Under the pieces are notes generated by a model. It was given only the letters and a program-made list of their open reading frames with translations, had not been told where the DNA came from and searched no databases. From Rebecca billardiae RCC1528 (Eukaryota; Haptophyta), in the NCBI GenBank assembly GCA_965240325.2, contig OZ251222.1, forward strand, positions 1 through 64,000: a stretch of DNA of 64,000 bases, read 5' to 3'. Below are positions 21,273 through 31,399 of this stretch, one piece after another; positions within the stretch are counted from its first letter, which is position 1, and every line of letters starts with the position of its first letter. A program made the position numbers and the translations under genes.

Positions 21273-22068
21273 TAATTACATTTACTGCCGGCGTAGCGGT
21301 AGTGCCCAGGTGCACGGGCATGCGCAGCCTGGCCATGGTGCGGATGATGCATCGTCAGCCGGGAGCCAGGAGCCCTGCCGGCGCGCCGCGCGGCGGGGCG
21401 GGTCCGTTTGTCGCAGCGGCATGGCAGTGTGAGTGTCAGTCTGATCAGCCAATGCTGCTGACGACGATCATTCTATGTGACTATCCGGGCATAAAGACTG
21501 GCCGATGTGGCGACACTCCCATAGCTTTTCCTGACGGCCCGAGGTACGAGACACGAGTGGTCGTTGCCCGCAAAACTGCACGAAAATAAACATTTTGCCA
21601 CGTTTGCGGAAATGGCGGGGCTCCCGGCCGCTCTGCCGCTGACTTCGCCCGCTGGCAGGCGCAGTGGGAGCCGACCACTCGTACCTTCGGCCGTCAGACA
21701 GGAGGTCGTGTACCGCCCGCGCGCCGCGGCCTCGCACGGCGCGGAGAGGCCGCTCCAGGGGGCGACATCCGCTTGGGCGCGGTCCATCTTGACGCCCTCA
21801 AGGGGCCCACAGCGCCTAACGCCCTTGTACGTTTGACCTCGCGCGCGAGCGCGTTCAAAACGGCCTCCATCCTGAGGTCCATCCGCGGCCAGTCTTTATT
21901 ATAATACTCCTTTGTCCGGGCACGAACCGACTGCTGAGCAACCCCAAGAGGCAAGCGACCCACCGGCACGGGCGCTGTCGGGCTCAAGATTCACGCCCGC
22001 GACTGCTAAATCGGCGCCAGGCGCGCGCTGGCGACTGCTGGGTGCACGCCTCGCGGCGAGCGCACGCG
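21273..22068. other. spacer, no gene seen
   Basis: About 800 bp between the MITE-like element and the small four-exon gene. Open frames are short and mutually overlapping on both strands; none shows a domain. Confidence 0.5.
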
Positions 22069-22823
22069 ATGGCTCCCGTTGAGAAGCAGACGACGCTCGT
22101 CAGGTACGTCCACGCTCCATGCCGCTGCCTCTCACCCCCCGCACTCGCGCAGCCCCCGCGCCAGGACTGACCTCGCGCTGCACCGCCCGCCCGGCCGCGG
22201 TGCAACAGGGCTCGCAGCCTGTGCACACTCGACATGCAGACGGCGGATCCTACCGTCCTAGACGTATGCGGCGTGGAGGCGCTCTCGTTGGTCACCGCCT
22301 CCCCCGCCGTGCTCAACGCGACCGGGCTGCAGGCCTTCGTGATGGAGGTGGCCAACCCGTCGCTCACCAACGCCATCCTGATGTCTGCGGGCAACTTCTA
22401 CGTCGCCACGCCGTTCGGCGCGACGGTGTACCCCGTGGACCTAGCAAACGTACGCGGAGTCCGCGCCCCGCGCCGCGTGCCGTCTCGCCCGCCCGCCCAC
22501 GCCGCAGTGCCCCGCGCCCCGCGCGTGCCCTGTCCGCAGGTGTACTTGGGCACACCCTCAGCGCTGGCTGTGGGCGGGGTATACATGGCCGACGCGTTCA
22601 TCGGCTCGCCCACGGCGGGCGACTATGTGGGCGTGCAGGCATATACCGTGAGCTATGGTGCGCGCGCGCGTGTCGCGCATGGCGGGCGCGGGCGCCGCTC
22701 TGAGCGCGTCGCCCTCCCTCTGCCTGACGGTCTCCGCCCATCCCTCACCACCGCGCACCACCACCGTCAGGCTCACCCTCGTACGATTCCGCGCACGGCC
22801 TGGATCATGGCAGCAACATATGA
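22069..22823 (+). CDS. small orphan protein, four exons (predicted)
   Basis: Not visible as one ORF. Exons 22069-22103, 22218-22449, 22540-22657 and 22771-22823 total 438 nt, giving 145 aa. Donors are GTACGTCC, GTACGCGG and GTGCGCGC, and acceptors end in CAG. Each phase fits, and the frame closes with TGA immediately after a plausible exon. The protein starts MAPVEKQTTLV and is rich in Ala, Val, Gly and Tyr (VYLGTPSALAVGGVYMADAF, DYVGVQAYTVSYG), with no charged clusters or clear membrane helix. I recognise no family. The first exon is only 35 nt, so the start is the weakest part of the model. Confidence 0.5.
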
Positions 22824-24198
22824 GCAGCCGGGCACGTGGGGCGGTACGTGGCGGCTGCTCAGCGCTCGATCGCCTAGCCGGGGGCCGCTGCTCGAGCTTC
22901 TGCGCCCGCTGGACGTGGGCGTGCGAAATGCCGCAGCAGCTGCTCTGCACGGAGTCTGGGGCTGGGCGTCCTCGTTGGATTCCTCCGCCGCTCGTCTCAG
23001 AAGCAGATGGGCCTCATTGCACGGCAGTGGCGTGCGCACGCTGGGGCATTGTGGAGCTGTGGGACGGTCCGGCTGCAGCCGCGTGCTGGTCGTGAGGCCA
23101 GCCAGGGAAGAAGCAGCCAAGCTTGTGATGAGCATGATGCTGGCGTCATGCTGCTTGCTGACTCATATCTGAGTCGGCCTTCGCACAACATCCTGCGCAT
23201 CCGCCGGCTGCAGAAAGAACGGCCGGAGGGCACCGTTGCTGCTCGGCCCGGCTGAGCCGCGGAACTGCCCGAGCCACCGAATCGGCTGGACCGTGAGCAT
23301 CCACTTACGCGCCTGCGGCGCGGGCGGCCGCGCGGGGCGGCGCTGCCATCTGCTCGAGTCGGGTCCCGCCATCATGCAGTGGCCATCATCTCCGGACTAC
23401 TGTAGTCAGTGTCAGTAGCTACTCCTCGGACTGCCCCCGCCGGCTGCGCCGCTGACCCCGCCCGGGCGCGGACTGTGCAGCCAGCAGTTACTCAGCCTCT
23501 GAGGCATGCACTCAATCAATGCAGGCCTGCTAAATGCTAATACGCGTAAGTGCTAGTGTCTGTAGTAATAATAAGTATATATATATATATATAGTATAGA
23601 CTACGACTAGTGTCAGCAGTAGTGAGTAGCCTTGTCGCCCCGTTGTGACCCGTGTCATGATGTCTCATGGCGGCGGTCGCCGTAAGTAGCGTGACGATGT
23701 GAGTTTAGTAGCAGGCCGGCAACATATAGTTAATCATTTACATACAGCGCGCATGATTTTTTGCGACTGCTACATAATAAAGGGTAGCAGCAGCAGAAGA
23801 CCCGCGCTTTGCCGCGCGACTGAGCTAACGGTTCGCGCAACCATCGCTCACAGTCAGCCCGAGGTGAAGGTCCGGCGCGCGTCGCCCAGGCCCCAGGGTC
23901 CGGGCGTCACGACCTCACGACGCGCCGATGAGCCGCGACGGCCGAGAGTGACTAAGCTCGGGCTGACGAGCGATCGTCTGCGCGCCTCTGGGCCCACTGA
24001 CGACGAGCGCGTGCTCCACGACGTGCGATCACATCTCCGCTCGCGTGTGCAACTAGCCGTGTGGCGTCAACCCGCAGCGCAGCCGGGGCGGGGGTGGGGG
24101 GCGGTCGAGACAACGAGTGACGGCCTGACAGCTCACGGCACCTCGACTGGCGCGTGGCGTGGCGCGGCCGACGCGGTGCTGCCGCGCCAAGGCCGCGT
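22824..24198. other. 1.4-kb intergenic region
   Basis: No supported gene. Contains an AT microsatellite at about 23576-23593 inside an AT-rich patch (23520-23800). Longer plus-strand frames after 23700 overlap the reverse of the Elf1 gene and have no domain. Confidence 0.5.
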
Positions 24199-24693
24199 TC
24201 ACACGTCCTCCTCGCCACCGTCATCCTCGTCCTCGCCTTCTCGCCAGTCGCGGTCCACGCGCTCGTGCACCTCGCGCTCGTACCCGTCGTCATCGTCGTC
24301 GGGCGCGCGCGGCCCCTCTGGCACGTACACGTCCTCCTCGGCGTCGGCGCCGGCGTTGTTCACCGCGTCGCACTCGTCGATCCATTGGGCGTACACGTCG
24401 ACCGGCTGCGTCAGCCTGTGCGTGTTCGCCGAGTGCTTCGCCCCGCAGATGCTGCACTTGATCGTGCCGAAGCTGCGGTCGCGGTCAATCTTCACGTCGC
24501 ACGTCTTCTCGTGGCCGCAGAAGGGGCAGTCGAAGGCGAGGGCCAGCTTGGGCCTCGGCTTCTTGGGTGGCGGCTTGGCGGAGCTCTTGCGCTTGCCCCT
24601 GCCGCGGGGGCGCAAGCGCGGTGGGGCGCGGCGGCCGCGCGAGGTCAAGGCGCGGGCGTCGCGCGGCGGCGGCGCGCCCTCGCACGACGCCAT
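24199..24693 (-). CDS. Elf1-type transcription elongation factor (zinc ribbon)
   Basis: The zinc ribbon CPFCGHEK...CSICGAKHSANT is diagnostic of Elf1/ELOF1, a small RNA polymerase II elongation factor. I favour a two-exon model: 24693-24686 and 24598-24199, with an 87-nt intron starting GTGCGAGG. It gives 135 aa beginning MASGKRKSSAKPPPKK, matching the universal basic N-terminus of the family. Zinc cysteines are C27, C30, C51 and C54. The unspliced frame is also open (164 aa from the same ATG) because the intron is a multiple of three, so length alone cannot decide. The C-terminus is a long acidic tail (DDDDDGYER...GEDEDDGGEEDV), as in fungal and plant homologues. The gene is divergent from the DNAJC7-like gene. 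Confidence 0.92.
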   Translation of the reverse strand: MASCEGAPPPRDARALTSRGRRAPPRLRPRGRGKRKSSAKPPPKKPRPKLALAFDCPFCGHEKTCDVKIDRDRSFGTIKCSICGAKHSANTHRLTQPVDVYAQWIDECDAVNNAGADAEEDVYVPEGPRAPDDDDDGYEREVHERVDRDWREGEDEDDGGEEDV

Positions 24694-25119
24694 ACATCGC
24701 GTATTCGCGTTGGCAATAAGCTCATGGCTCATGAACACGCCAGTGCGGGGAAGTCATCCGTAGTCAGTCAGCGACAATTCGGTCATTGACGGGCTGACTG
24801 ACTGAATCTGAACATCCCACACAGATGCACCGCGAATCACGTCAAAGCCAACAGTCAACAGCTGTCCACCGGCCCTTCACAGAAGCGCGCGCGCGCGCGT
24901 GGGGCCAGCCTCGTGTGCTGGTCGTCAACCGCTCCCAGCGCGCGGAGCGGGCGGCGCGGGCAGGGCGCGCGCAGGTGTGCGCCGTGCGAGGCGGCGCGTG
25001 CGAGCGCGCGCGGCGTGATCCGCAGCTCGGGCCGCGCCGCACGCGCGCGCGCCGCGCCCGGCGGCGGGCTCACGGCCGCGCGCGGTGCGCGCGCGCATCG
25101 TCCGCAGGCGGCGGCCATC
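24694..25119. promoter_or_regulatory. intergenic region between divergent Elf1 and DNAJC7-like genes
   Basis: 426 bp carrying the 5' ends of both genes. A 5'-UTR intron of the plus-strand gene is possible: a GTGTGCGCC-type donor near 24975 and an acceptor TCCGCAG ending at 25107, 12 nt before the ATG. No TATA box was seen. The shared promoter is inferred. Confidence 0.35.
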
Positions 25120-25585
25120 ATGAACGGCAACGGCGCGCCCGCCAAGGGGCTGGAGGGCGCGATCAACCACGCCGAGGAGCTGCGCAACGAGGGCAACGCG
25201 CACTTCAAGCACGGCGACTACGAGAAGGCGCTCGACTCCTTCTCCCGCTCCCTCTTCGCCGAGGAGTCGCACCTGACGTACGCGAACCGCTCGCTCGTGT
25301 TCAACCGGCTGCGCCAGTACGAGGCGGCGCGGAAGGACGCGGAGCGCGCGCTGCAGATCGAGCCGACGGCGAAGGGGTACTACCGCCTCGCCACCGCGCT
25401 CGTCGCGCTCGGCGGCCGGCACCGCGAGGTCGTGCGCGCGTGCGAGCGCGGGCTGCAGTTTGGGCCGTCCGCAGAGCTCGTGCGGATGCGGGACGAGGCG
25501 AGGCGCGCGCTCGGCGGCGCGGCCGAGGCGTCGGACTCGGAGGAGGGCGACTCGGACGACGATGATGAGGACGAGGAGGACGAGG

Positions 25586-25617
<32 letters not shown>

Positions 25618-27616
25618 TCCTCCTCTGAGCCCGACGACGAGGACGAGGAGGCGGAGGCGGAGGCGGAGGCGGCGAGGGCGGAGGAGCGCGCGCGCAGCTT
25701 CGAGGCCAGGCGCGCCAAGCTCGCGAGCGCGCGCGGGGCGGGCGAGACGGGCGGCAGCGCGATGACGGAGGAGGAGGAGGCGGAGGTGCTCGCGGAGCGC
25801 GCGGCCGCGCGCGCCAAGTCCTTCGACAAGCGCGCCCACGCCGCCGCCGCCACGCCCGTGAGCGCGGCGCCCCCGCCCCCGCTCGAGAGCGCGGCCGAGT
25901 GCAAGGAGAAGGGGAACGCGCTCTACAAGGCGCAGGAGTACGCGCTGGCGCTCGAGTGGTACGCGAAGGCGGCGCAGCGCGCGTCGTCGGAGGGCGAGAA
26001 GGCGCTGTACCTGTGCAACCGCGCCGCCGCGCTGCTCATGCTCTCGCGCCCCGCGGACGCGGTGGAGGACGCGGGGCGCGCGCTCAAGCTGGACCAGGGC
26101 CTGGCCAAGGCACACGCGCGCAAGGGCAAGGGGCTGCTGCAGCTCGGGCAGCTGACCGAGGCGAGGCTGGCGCTGAGTGCGCGCGCGCGCGGCGGCGGCG
26201 CGCGCGCGCGCGGCGGGCCTGCGCGCTGCGTGCCGCGCACACCCCGCCATCGCTCACCCGCCCCGCGCGAGCGCGCGCGCGCCCCGCCGCGCCGCCGCAG
26301 CGCGCGCCGCCGAGCTCTCGCCTGGCAACGCTTCGATCGAGGAGGACCTGAGGCTGCTGGGCATGGCGCAGCGGCTCTCGGACGAGGTGAGCGTGCACGC
26401 CGAGCGCGGCGAGCACGAGAAGCTCCTCTCCCTCGTCCGCCTCCTCCGCGGCCGCTACTGCCCGGCCGCCGAGCAGCTGCGCTTTGTGGAGCTCGACGCG
26501 GTCGTGAAGCTTGGCCGGTACGACGAGGTGCTCTCGCAGGCCACGGCGATGCTGCGCGAGTCGCCGGACTCGCCGAACGCGCTGTACCTGCGCGGGCGGT
26601 GCCTCTTCCACAACGGGCAGCTCGACGCCGCGCTGAAGCACGCCACCGAGGCGCTGCGCCTCGACCCGGACCACGGCCCGTCCAAGGGCCTGCGCGTGGC
26701 TGTGAAGGGCCTCAGCGCGGCCAAGGAGGCGGGCAACGACGCCTTCAAGGCGCGCGACTTTGCCAAGGCGGTGGAGCACTACACCACGGCGCTCGGGCTG
26801 GCGGGCGAGCGCGACGCGATCGTCGTCACGCTGCGCACCAACCGCGCCACCGCGCACGCGCGCCTCCGGCAGCACGCCGAGGCGGTGGCGGACTGCACGG
26901 CCGCGCTCGGCCTCGAGCCCAAGTGCGCCAAGGCCATCCTGCGACGCGCCGCGTGCCGCATGGAGCTCGAGCAGTTCGACAAGGCGATGGAGGACTACAA
27001 GCTGGCCGAGCAGCACGCGCCCGACGAAGACTCGGCGCAGCAGGTGCGCCCGCCCGCTCGCGCCGCGCCGCGCCGCGCGGCGCGCGCGCGAGCGCGCACG
27101 CGCTCACGCCCGGCTCGAGCGCGCGCGTGCCCCGCGCGCGCCCCGCGCGCGCCCCGCCCGCAGGCGCGGCAGCTCGGGCGTAAGGCAAAGCTCGAGAAGC
27201 TCAAGTCGGAGCGCGAGGACCTGTACGGCCTGCTCGAGCTGCCCAAGACGGCCTCGTCCGTCGAGATCAAGAAGGCGTACCGCAAGATGGCTCTCAAGTG
27301 GCACCCGGACAAGAACGCGGGCTCGGAGGAGGAGCGGCTCAAGGCGGAGGCGCAGTTCAAAAAGCTCAACGACGCGTACGAGGTGCTCTCCACGCCCGAG
27401 AAGCGAGAGCGGTACGACTCGGGCGCGGACCTGGAGGAGCAGCTCGACGGGCACCGCGGGGGCGGGCACTCGCACGTCGACCCCGAGATGTTCAACATGT
27501 TCCAGTCCTTCATGGGCGGCGGGATGGGCGGCATGCCCAGGGGCGGCCGGCACCGGCACGGCGGCGGCGGCGGCGGCAGATACGGCCGCAACCCGTACGG
27601 CAGCCCGTTCGACTAG
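25120..27616 (+). CDS. DNAJC7-like TPR and J-domain co-chaperone, three exons
   Basis: Exons 25120-26176, 26301-27043 and 27164-27616 total 2253 nt, giving 750 aa. Donors are GTGCGCGC and GTGCGCCC. The start is ATG 25120 (MNGNGAPAKGLEGA). Three TPR blocks are visible: residues about 25-135 (ELRNEGNAHFKHGDYEKALD), about 255-370 (CKEKGNALYKAQEYALALEW) and about 390-590 (AKEAGNDAFKARDFAKAVEH). The J-domain runs from about 619 to 685, with the HPD triad at 647-649 (KWHPDKN), followed by a Gly/His-rich tail. DNAJC7/TPR2 moves clients between Hsp70 and Hsp90 in the cytosol, and this domain order matches. Unusual is an Asp/Glu-rich linker between the first two TPR blocks (about residues 150-190, encoded by GAC repeats), longer than anything I know in the family. 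Confidence 0.88.
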
Positions 27617-28006
27617 CCGAGTAGCGAGTAGCGCCCGGGGGCCACGCGCGGCGGGGTCGGAGGGGCGATCGGTGCGCGACGGATGAGATGAGACCCGCGT
27701 GGCGGACGGCCACGTCCGGGGCGATCATTGCCGTTGCATTGTATTATTTCGCATCAGCTCATCGGACCGTCGGAGGCGTTCAAAGGCAGCTGCGTAGCGG
27801 CGTGTCCGTGGGCGTGGTCGTGGATGCTTTTACAGCTTCGACTCTGGAACTCACTGTTCATCGCTGACAGTCATTGATAAGTCACGCGCTCGCCATTGTC
27901 ATATCCGGCCCGGTGTGACGCATGGGTCGTGGTGGCCTCCGCGACTCCGCGTGCGGCGGAGAAATTAAGAGCAGCGCGGCCGAGGCGCAGCAGAGGCGGG
28001 CCCTCG
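27617..28006. other. spacer, no gene seen
   Basis: 390 bp between the DNAJC7-like stop and the LRR gene's chosen start. An in-frame upstream extension of the LRR ORF reaches 27896 without an ATG and is not included. Confidence 0.5.
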
Positions 28007-29650
28007 ATGCGGCCCGTGCCCGCGCTCCTGCTGTGCGCGGCGGCATGGCGCCCCGCCGCGGCGGCGCAGGGCGACTTCTGGAACCCGATCCTGAGCTTCA
28101 TGATGACCAGCGCGCAGCTCGACAACATCACGCTCCCGGCCGGCCAGGTGAGCGACCGGCTGCCGACCGAGCTGGGCGACACGCACCTCACCGCGCTCGA
28201 CCTCGCAGACAACCGGTTCTACGGCTCGGTGCCCACGGAGTTTGGGCGGCTGTCGACGCTGCGCGTGCTCGATCTCGGCGGCAACGCGCTCGCGGGCTCG
28301 CTGCCCACCGAGCTCGGCCGGCTGGGCGCGCTGACCGTGCTCAGCCTGCGCGCGCACGCGGACCGGCCGTACGGCCTCTCCGGCTTCGTGCCGACGGAGC
28401 TCGCGCGGCTGAGCGCGCTGGCCGAGCTCCGGCTGGACCACAACTACCTCCCCGACGCGCTCTTCCGCCCCGCCGCCCTGCTCCGCGGCCTCGCCTCGCT
28501 GCGCACGCTCTCGCTGATCGGGTGCGAGCTGAGCGGCACCGCGCCGACCGAGCTGGGCGTGCTGAGCGCGCTGCGCACGCTGTCGCTCGACCAGAACCAG
28601 CTGGCGGGCGCGGAGGTGATCCCGACGGAGCTTGGCGCGCTGCCCGACCTCGCGTACCTCTCCCTCGACATGAACGCCTTCGACGCGCCCGGCGTGCCCA
28701 CCGCGCTCGGGCTGCTCAGCGGGCTGGAGGCGCTGTCCCTCGGCGAGAACGCGCTGGGCGGCGCCGACGGCACCGGGCTGCCCACGGAGCTGGCGAGGCT
28801 GGGGCGGCTGCGCGAGCTGGGGATGTACAGCACGCGGCTGGCGGGCACGATCCCGCGCGACGTGCTCGGGCCGCTCACCGCGCTCGAGTACCTGCACCTC
28901 GGCCGCAACTCGCTGAGTGGCGGCGTGCCCGAGTGGGCGGGCCGCGCGTGGCCGCGCATGCGCGAGCTGCACCTCGGCGGCAACGCTCTCAGCGGCACCG
29001 TGCCGGCGCAGCTGTCGGGGATGCGCGCGCTCGAGGTGCTCGACCTGAAGGACAACGCGCTGTCGGGCATCATCCCCGCGCAGCTCGTCGCCGCGCTGCC
29101 CGCGCTGCGCACGCTCGACCTGCGCGGCAACCCTCAGCTGTGCGAGGTGTCTCGGCCCGCGTGGCTCACGCCTGGGGTGCTGCTGCCCGAGCAGGTGGAC
29201 GGCTGCCGCCCGCCGAGCCCGCCCTCGCCGCCGCCGAGCCCGCCGCCGCCGCCAAGCCCGCCCTCGCCGCCCTCGCCGCCGCCCACGCCGCCGTGGCCCC
29301 CGAGCCCGCCGCCCAGCCCGCCCTCGCCGCCGGCGCCGCCGGCGCCGCCATTGCCCGGCAGCGGCGACGGCAGCGCGCTCACGGCGATGGCCGCGGAGGG
29401 CGAGGTCAACCAGGGCGCGCGCATCGCGATCGGCCTGCTGCTCGGCACCCTGGTCGTCGTCGTCCTGATCGCGGGCGCCAGGCGGCACCAGCGGGCGCGC
29501 CGGCCCAAGGGCGCGCACGAGCTCGCCACCGCGCCCGACGAGGACGAGGGCGCGCACGGCGTCGAGCTCGGCGAGATGCGCAGCCCGCTCTCCGGCGATG
29601 GGGCGGACGACGACGCCGGCGCTGACGGCTCCGATGAGCGCGAGACCTAG
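28007..29650 (+). CDS. secreted LRR protein with polyproline stalk and C-terminal membrane anchor
   Basis: A single-exon 547-aa protein. ATG 28007 was chosen because it gives a clean signal peptide (MRPVPALLLCAAAWRPAAAA). Residues about 40-385 hold roughly twelve plant-type LRRs, several with the phrase VPTELxxLxxLxxLxLxxNxL (for example SLPTELGRLGAL). A C-terminal cap with two cysteines follows. Residues about 403-450 are a Ser-Pro-Pro run of extensin type. One membrane helix lies near 471-492 (IGLLLGTLVVVVLI), followed by a basic stop-transfer and a short acidic tail. It has no kinase domain, so it resembles receptor-like proteins or adhesion molecules at the cell surface. The stalk is a likely target for prolyl hydroxylation. 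Confidence 0.85.
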   Translation: MRPVPALLLCAAAWRPAAAAQGDFWNPILSFMMTSAQLDNITLPAGQVSDRLPTELGDTHLTALDLADNRFYGSVPTEFGRLSTLRVLDLGGNALAGSLPTELGRLGALTVLSLRAHADRPYGLSGFVPTELARLSALAELRLDHNYLPDALFRPAALLRGLASLRTLSLIGCELSGTAPTELGVLSALRTLSLDQNQLAGAEVIPTELGALPDLAYLSLDMNAFDAPGVPTALGLLSGLEALSLGENALGGADGTGLPTELARLGRLRELGMYSTRLAGTIPRDVLGPLTALEYLHLGRNSLSGGVPEWAGRAWPRMRELHLGGNALSGTVPAQLSGMRALEVLDLKDNALSGIIPAQLVAALPALRTLDLRGNPQLCEVSRPAWLTPGVLLPEQVDGCRPPSPPSPPPSPPPPPSPPSPPSPPPTPPWPPSPPPSPPSPPAPPAPPLPGSGDGSALTAMAAEGEVNQGARIAIGLLLGTLVVVVLIAGARRHQRARRPKGAHELATAPDEDEGAHGVELGEMRSPLSGDGADDDAGADGSDERET

Positions 29651-30023
29651 GGCACCGCGCGCGACGGCGACGGGTGAGCGCCGTCGGGTCGGCCAGCCGG
29701 TGTCCGCGACGCTCGCGTCGTCTCGACTCCACGGACGAAGTTGTATCATTTGTCAAGCCGAAGTGTGAACAACCGTTGCACAGGCCAAGGCCCGCCGGCG
29801 CCAAGGGGCAGGGCACTGGCGCCATTGTTTTACCTGCTGTGCCGCGACCGCCGCTTTTTATGCCTTTTTCTTTCGTCATCGATGAAAGGTCTCCAGTCGC
29901 AGCGGCGGGGTACCGGCAATTTTGACGATTATTTTCCGGCTCGCGACGACAGAGTACCGTATCCATACGCTGCTGGCTGGCCCGATCGATACCAAGCCGC
30001 CCGCCATCCGCTGGGCCGTTGGC
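29651..30023. other. spacer, no gene seen
   Basis: 373 bp between the LRR gene and the TLC-like gene, with an AT-richer core near 29730-29940. The downstream frame stays open back to an upstream in-frame start at 29922. Confidence 0.5.
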
Positions 30024-30854
30024 ATGAGCGAGTGCGCGGCCGCCCGCGAGCTCGCGCTCGCAGGGAAGGCCGTCTTCCTGGACCACCGGCTCACGGTGGT
30101 GATCGGCATCATCTGCGTCTTCAACGCCGCGATCCAGCTCATCACGCCGCTCGTGAAGGCGCACCCGGCGTACGAACACGTCGACGAGGAAACAAAGGCG
30201 GCGACGCCCGTGCGGCTCGTGCAGTCACTGATCGGCCCGCTCCAGCTGCTCGCGTTCCCCGTGCTCATCTACGAGGCTGCGAGTGGCTGCGATGTCTCCG
30301 AGCTCTTCATCTACTGGGGCGCCTCGTGGGTCTCCACTTTCGACCTGTACGACTTCATCCGGCGCTGGCCGCTCCGCCCGACGCTCGCCGCGCACCACAT
30401 CGTGACGGTGAGCGTCGGCGTCGCCCTGCTCGACTGGCGGCTATGGCCCGCGAACGGGCACAGCTTCCACCGCGCGTTCGTCGCCTTCTTCGGCTGCCTG
30501 GGCGTGCAGTGGATCACGGACGCGTTCTCGACCGTGTTCCGCTTCTCGCTCAGCCTCGGGACGATCAGGCGCTGGCGGTACGCGTACCTCGCGTCGGGGT
30601 TCGCGCGGCTGGCCGGCGCCGTGCTGCTGCTCGTGTGGGGCATCCACGGCGTGATGGTTGGCGCGAGCGGCGCGGCGACCGTCTCGCTCATCCTGTGCGT
30701 CGCGTACTCGTTTGAGCAGCTGCGCTCGGTGCTGTGGGTGTACAACTTTGACGCGCGCCGCTTCTACGACAAGCACCAGGCGACGTGGGTGGGGGCGGGC
30801 GTGCGCCCCAGCGGCTCGTCACGCAGCAAAACCGGCCCCGAGCAGCACGCGTGA
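30024..30854 (+). CDS. multi-pass membrane protein, TLC-domain-like
   Basis: A single-exon 276-aa protein from ATG 30024 (MSECAAARELAL); an in-frame upstream start at 29922 would add 34 residues. About six or seven hydrophobic segments are visible, including VVIGIICVFNAAIQLI, LLAFPVLIYEA, IVTVSVGVALLDW, AFVAFFGCLGV and LAGAVLLLVWGIHGV. A paired His (LAAHHIVTVSVG) follows the segment FDLYDFIRRWPLRPTL. This His pair after an aromatic/basic loop is the hallmark of TRAM-LAG1-CLN8 domains. Members include ceramide synthases and plasma-membrane lipid regulators. The Lag1 motif itself is incomplete, so ceramide synthase activity should not be assumed. An ER or plasma-membrane location is expected. 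Confidence 0.55.
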   Translation: MSECAAARELALAGKAVFLDHRLTVVIGIICVFNAAIQLITPLVKAHPAYEHVDEETKAATPVRLVQSLIGPLQLLAFPVLIYEAASGCDVSELFIYWGASWVSTFDLYDFIRRWPLRPTLAAHHIVTVSVGVALLDWRLWPANGHSFHRAFVAFFGCLGVQWITDAFSTVFRFSLSLGTIRRWRYAYLASGFARLAGAVLLLVWGIHGVMVGASGAATVSLILCVAYSFEQLRSVLWVYNFDARRFYDKHQATWVGAGVRPSGSSRSKTGPEQHA

Positions 30855-31399
30855 GCCGACCCGCGGCCAGTGGGCGCCATCGCCACGATGGCGGGAACCC
30901 CGGGCCCACGTACCGTTGCTCGCCCCCGGCAGCAGCGGGGCCGTCCGGGGGCCGTCCGCGCCTCCGCCGGTGGTCGGCAGCGGTGGCGAGCAATGATCAG
31001 AGCTCAGTCAGGCTACTCGACTGAGCTGTCAGCCGTGTGCGGACCGCGCGAATCACAGTTCGCGACGTCGCCGGCGCGGCAGCTCACCGGGACAGTGAGT
31101 CTAAGGGCTCCGGCCGTCGCATTGTCCGACTCGGCGTCGATGATTCCTCGCCGGCTCGCCGCAGACTCGCTCGGCTGCTCAGCCAGCCGCCAGCCGGTGC
31201 AACTCACCGTGCAAGACGAAGTTTCTGATATCTGATGGATTTTACCCCCGTATTGATCGGAGATCACGTCGTATTTCATCTCGCGGCGGCCTCGTCCGCG
31301 CCTTTTCGGCGGGGCGCCAAGTGGGCAGCACTTGTTCAGCAGCGCGGCGCATCGTCCGCGCGACGCGCTACGGGCCACCGGCTACTGGTGAGCGCGACA
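30855..31399. other. spacer upstream of the giant gene
   Basis: 545 bp with no recognisable gene. The frame of the giant gene stays open back to 31235 without an ATG; 31400 is the first ATG followed by a signal sequence. Confidence 0.5.
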
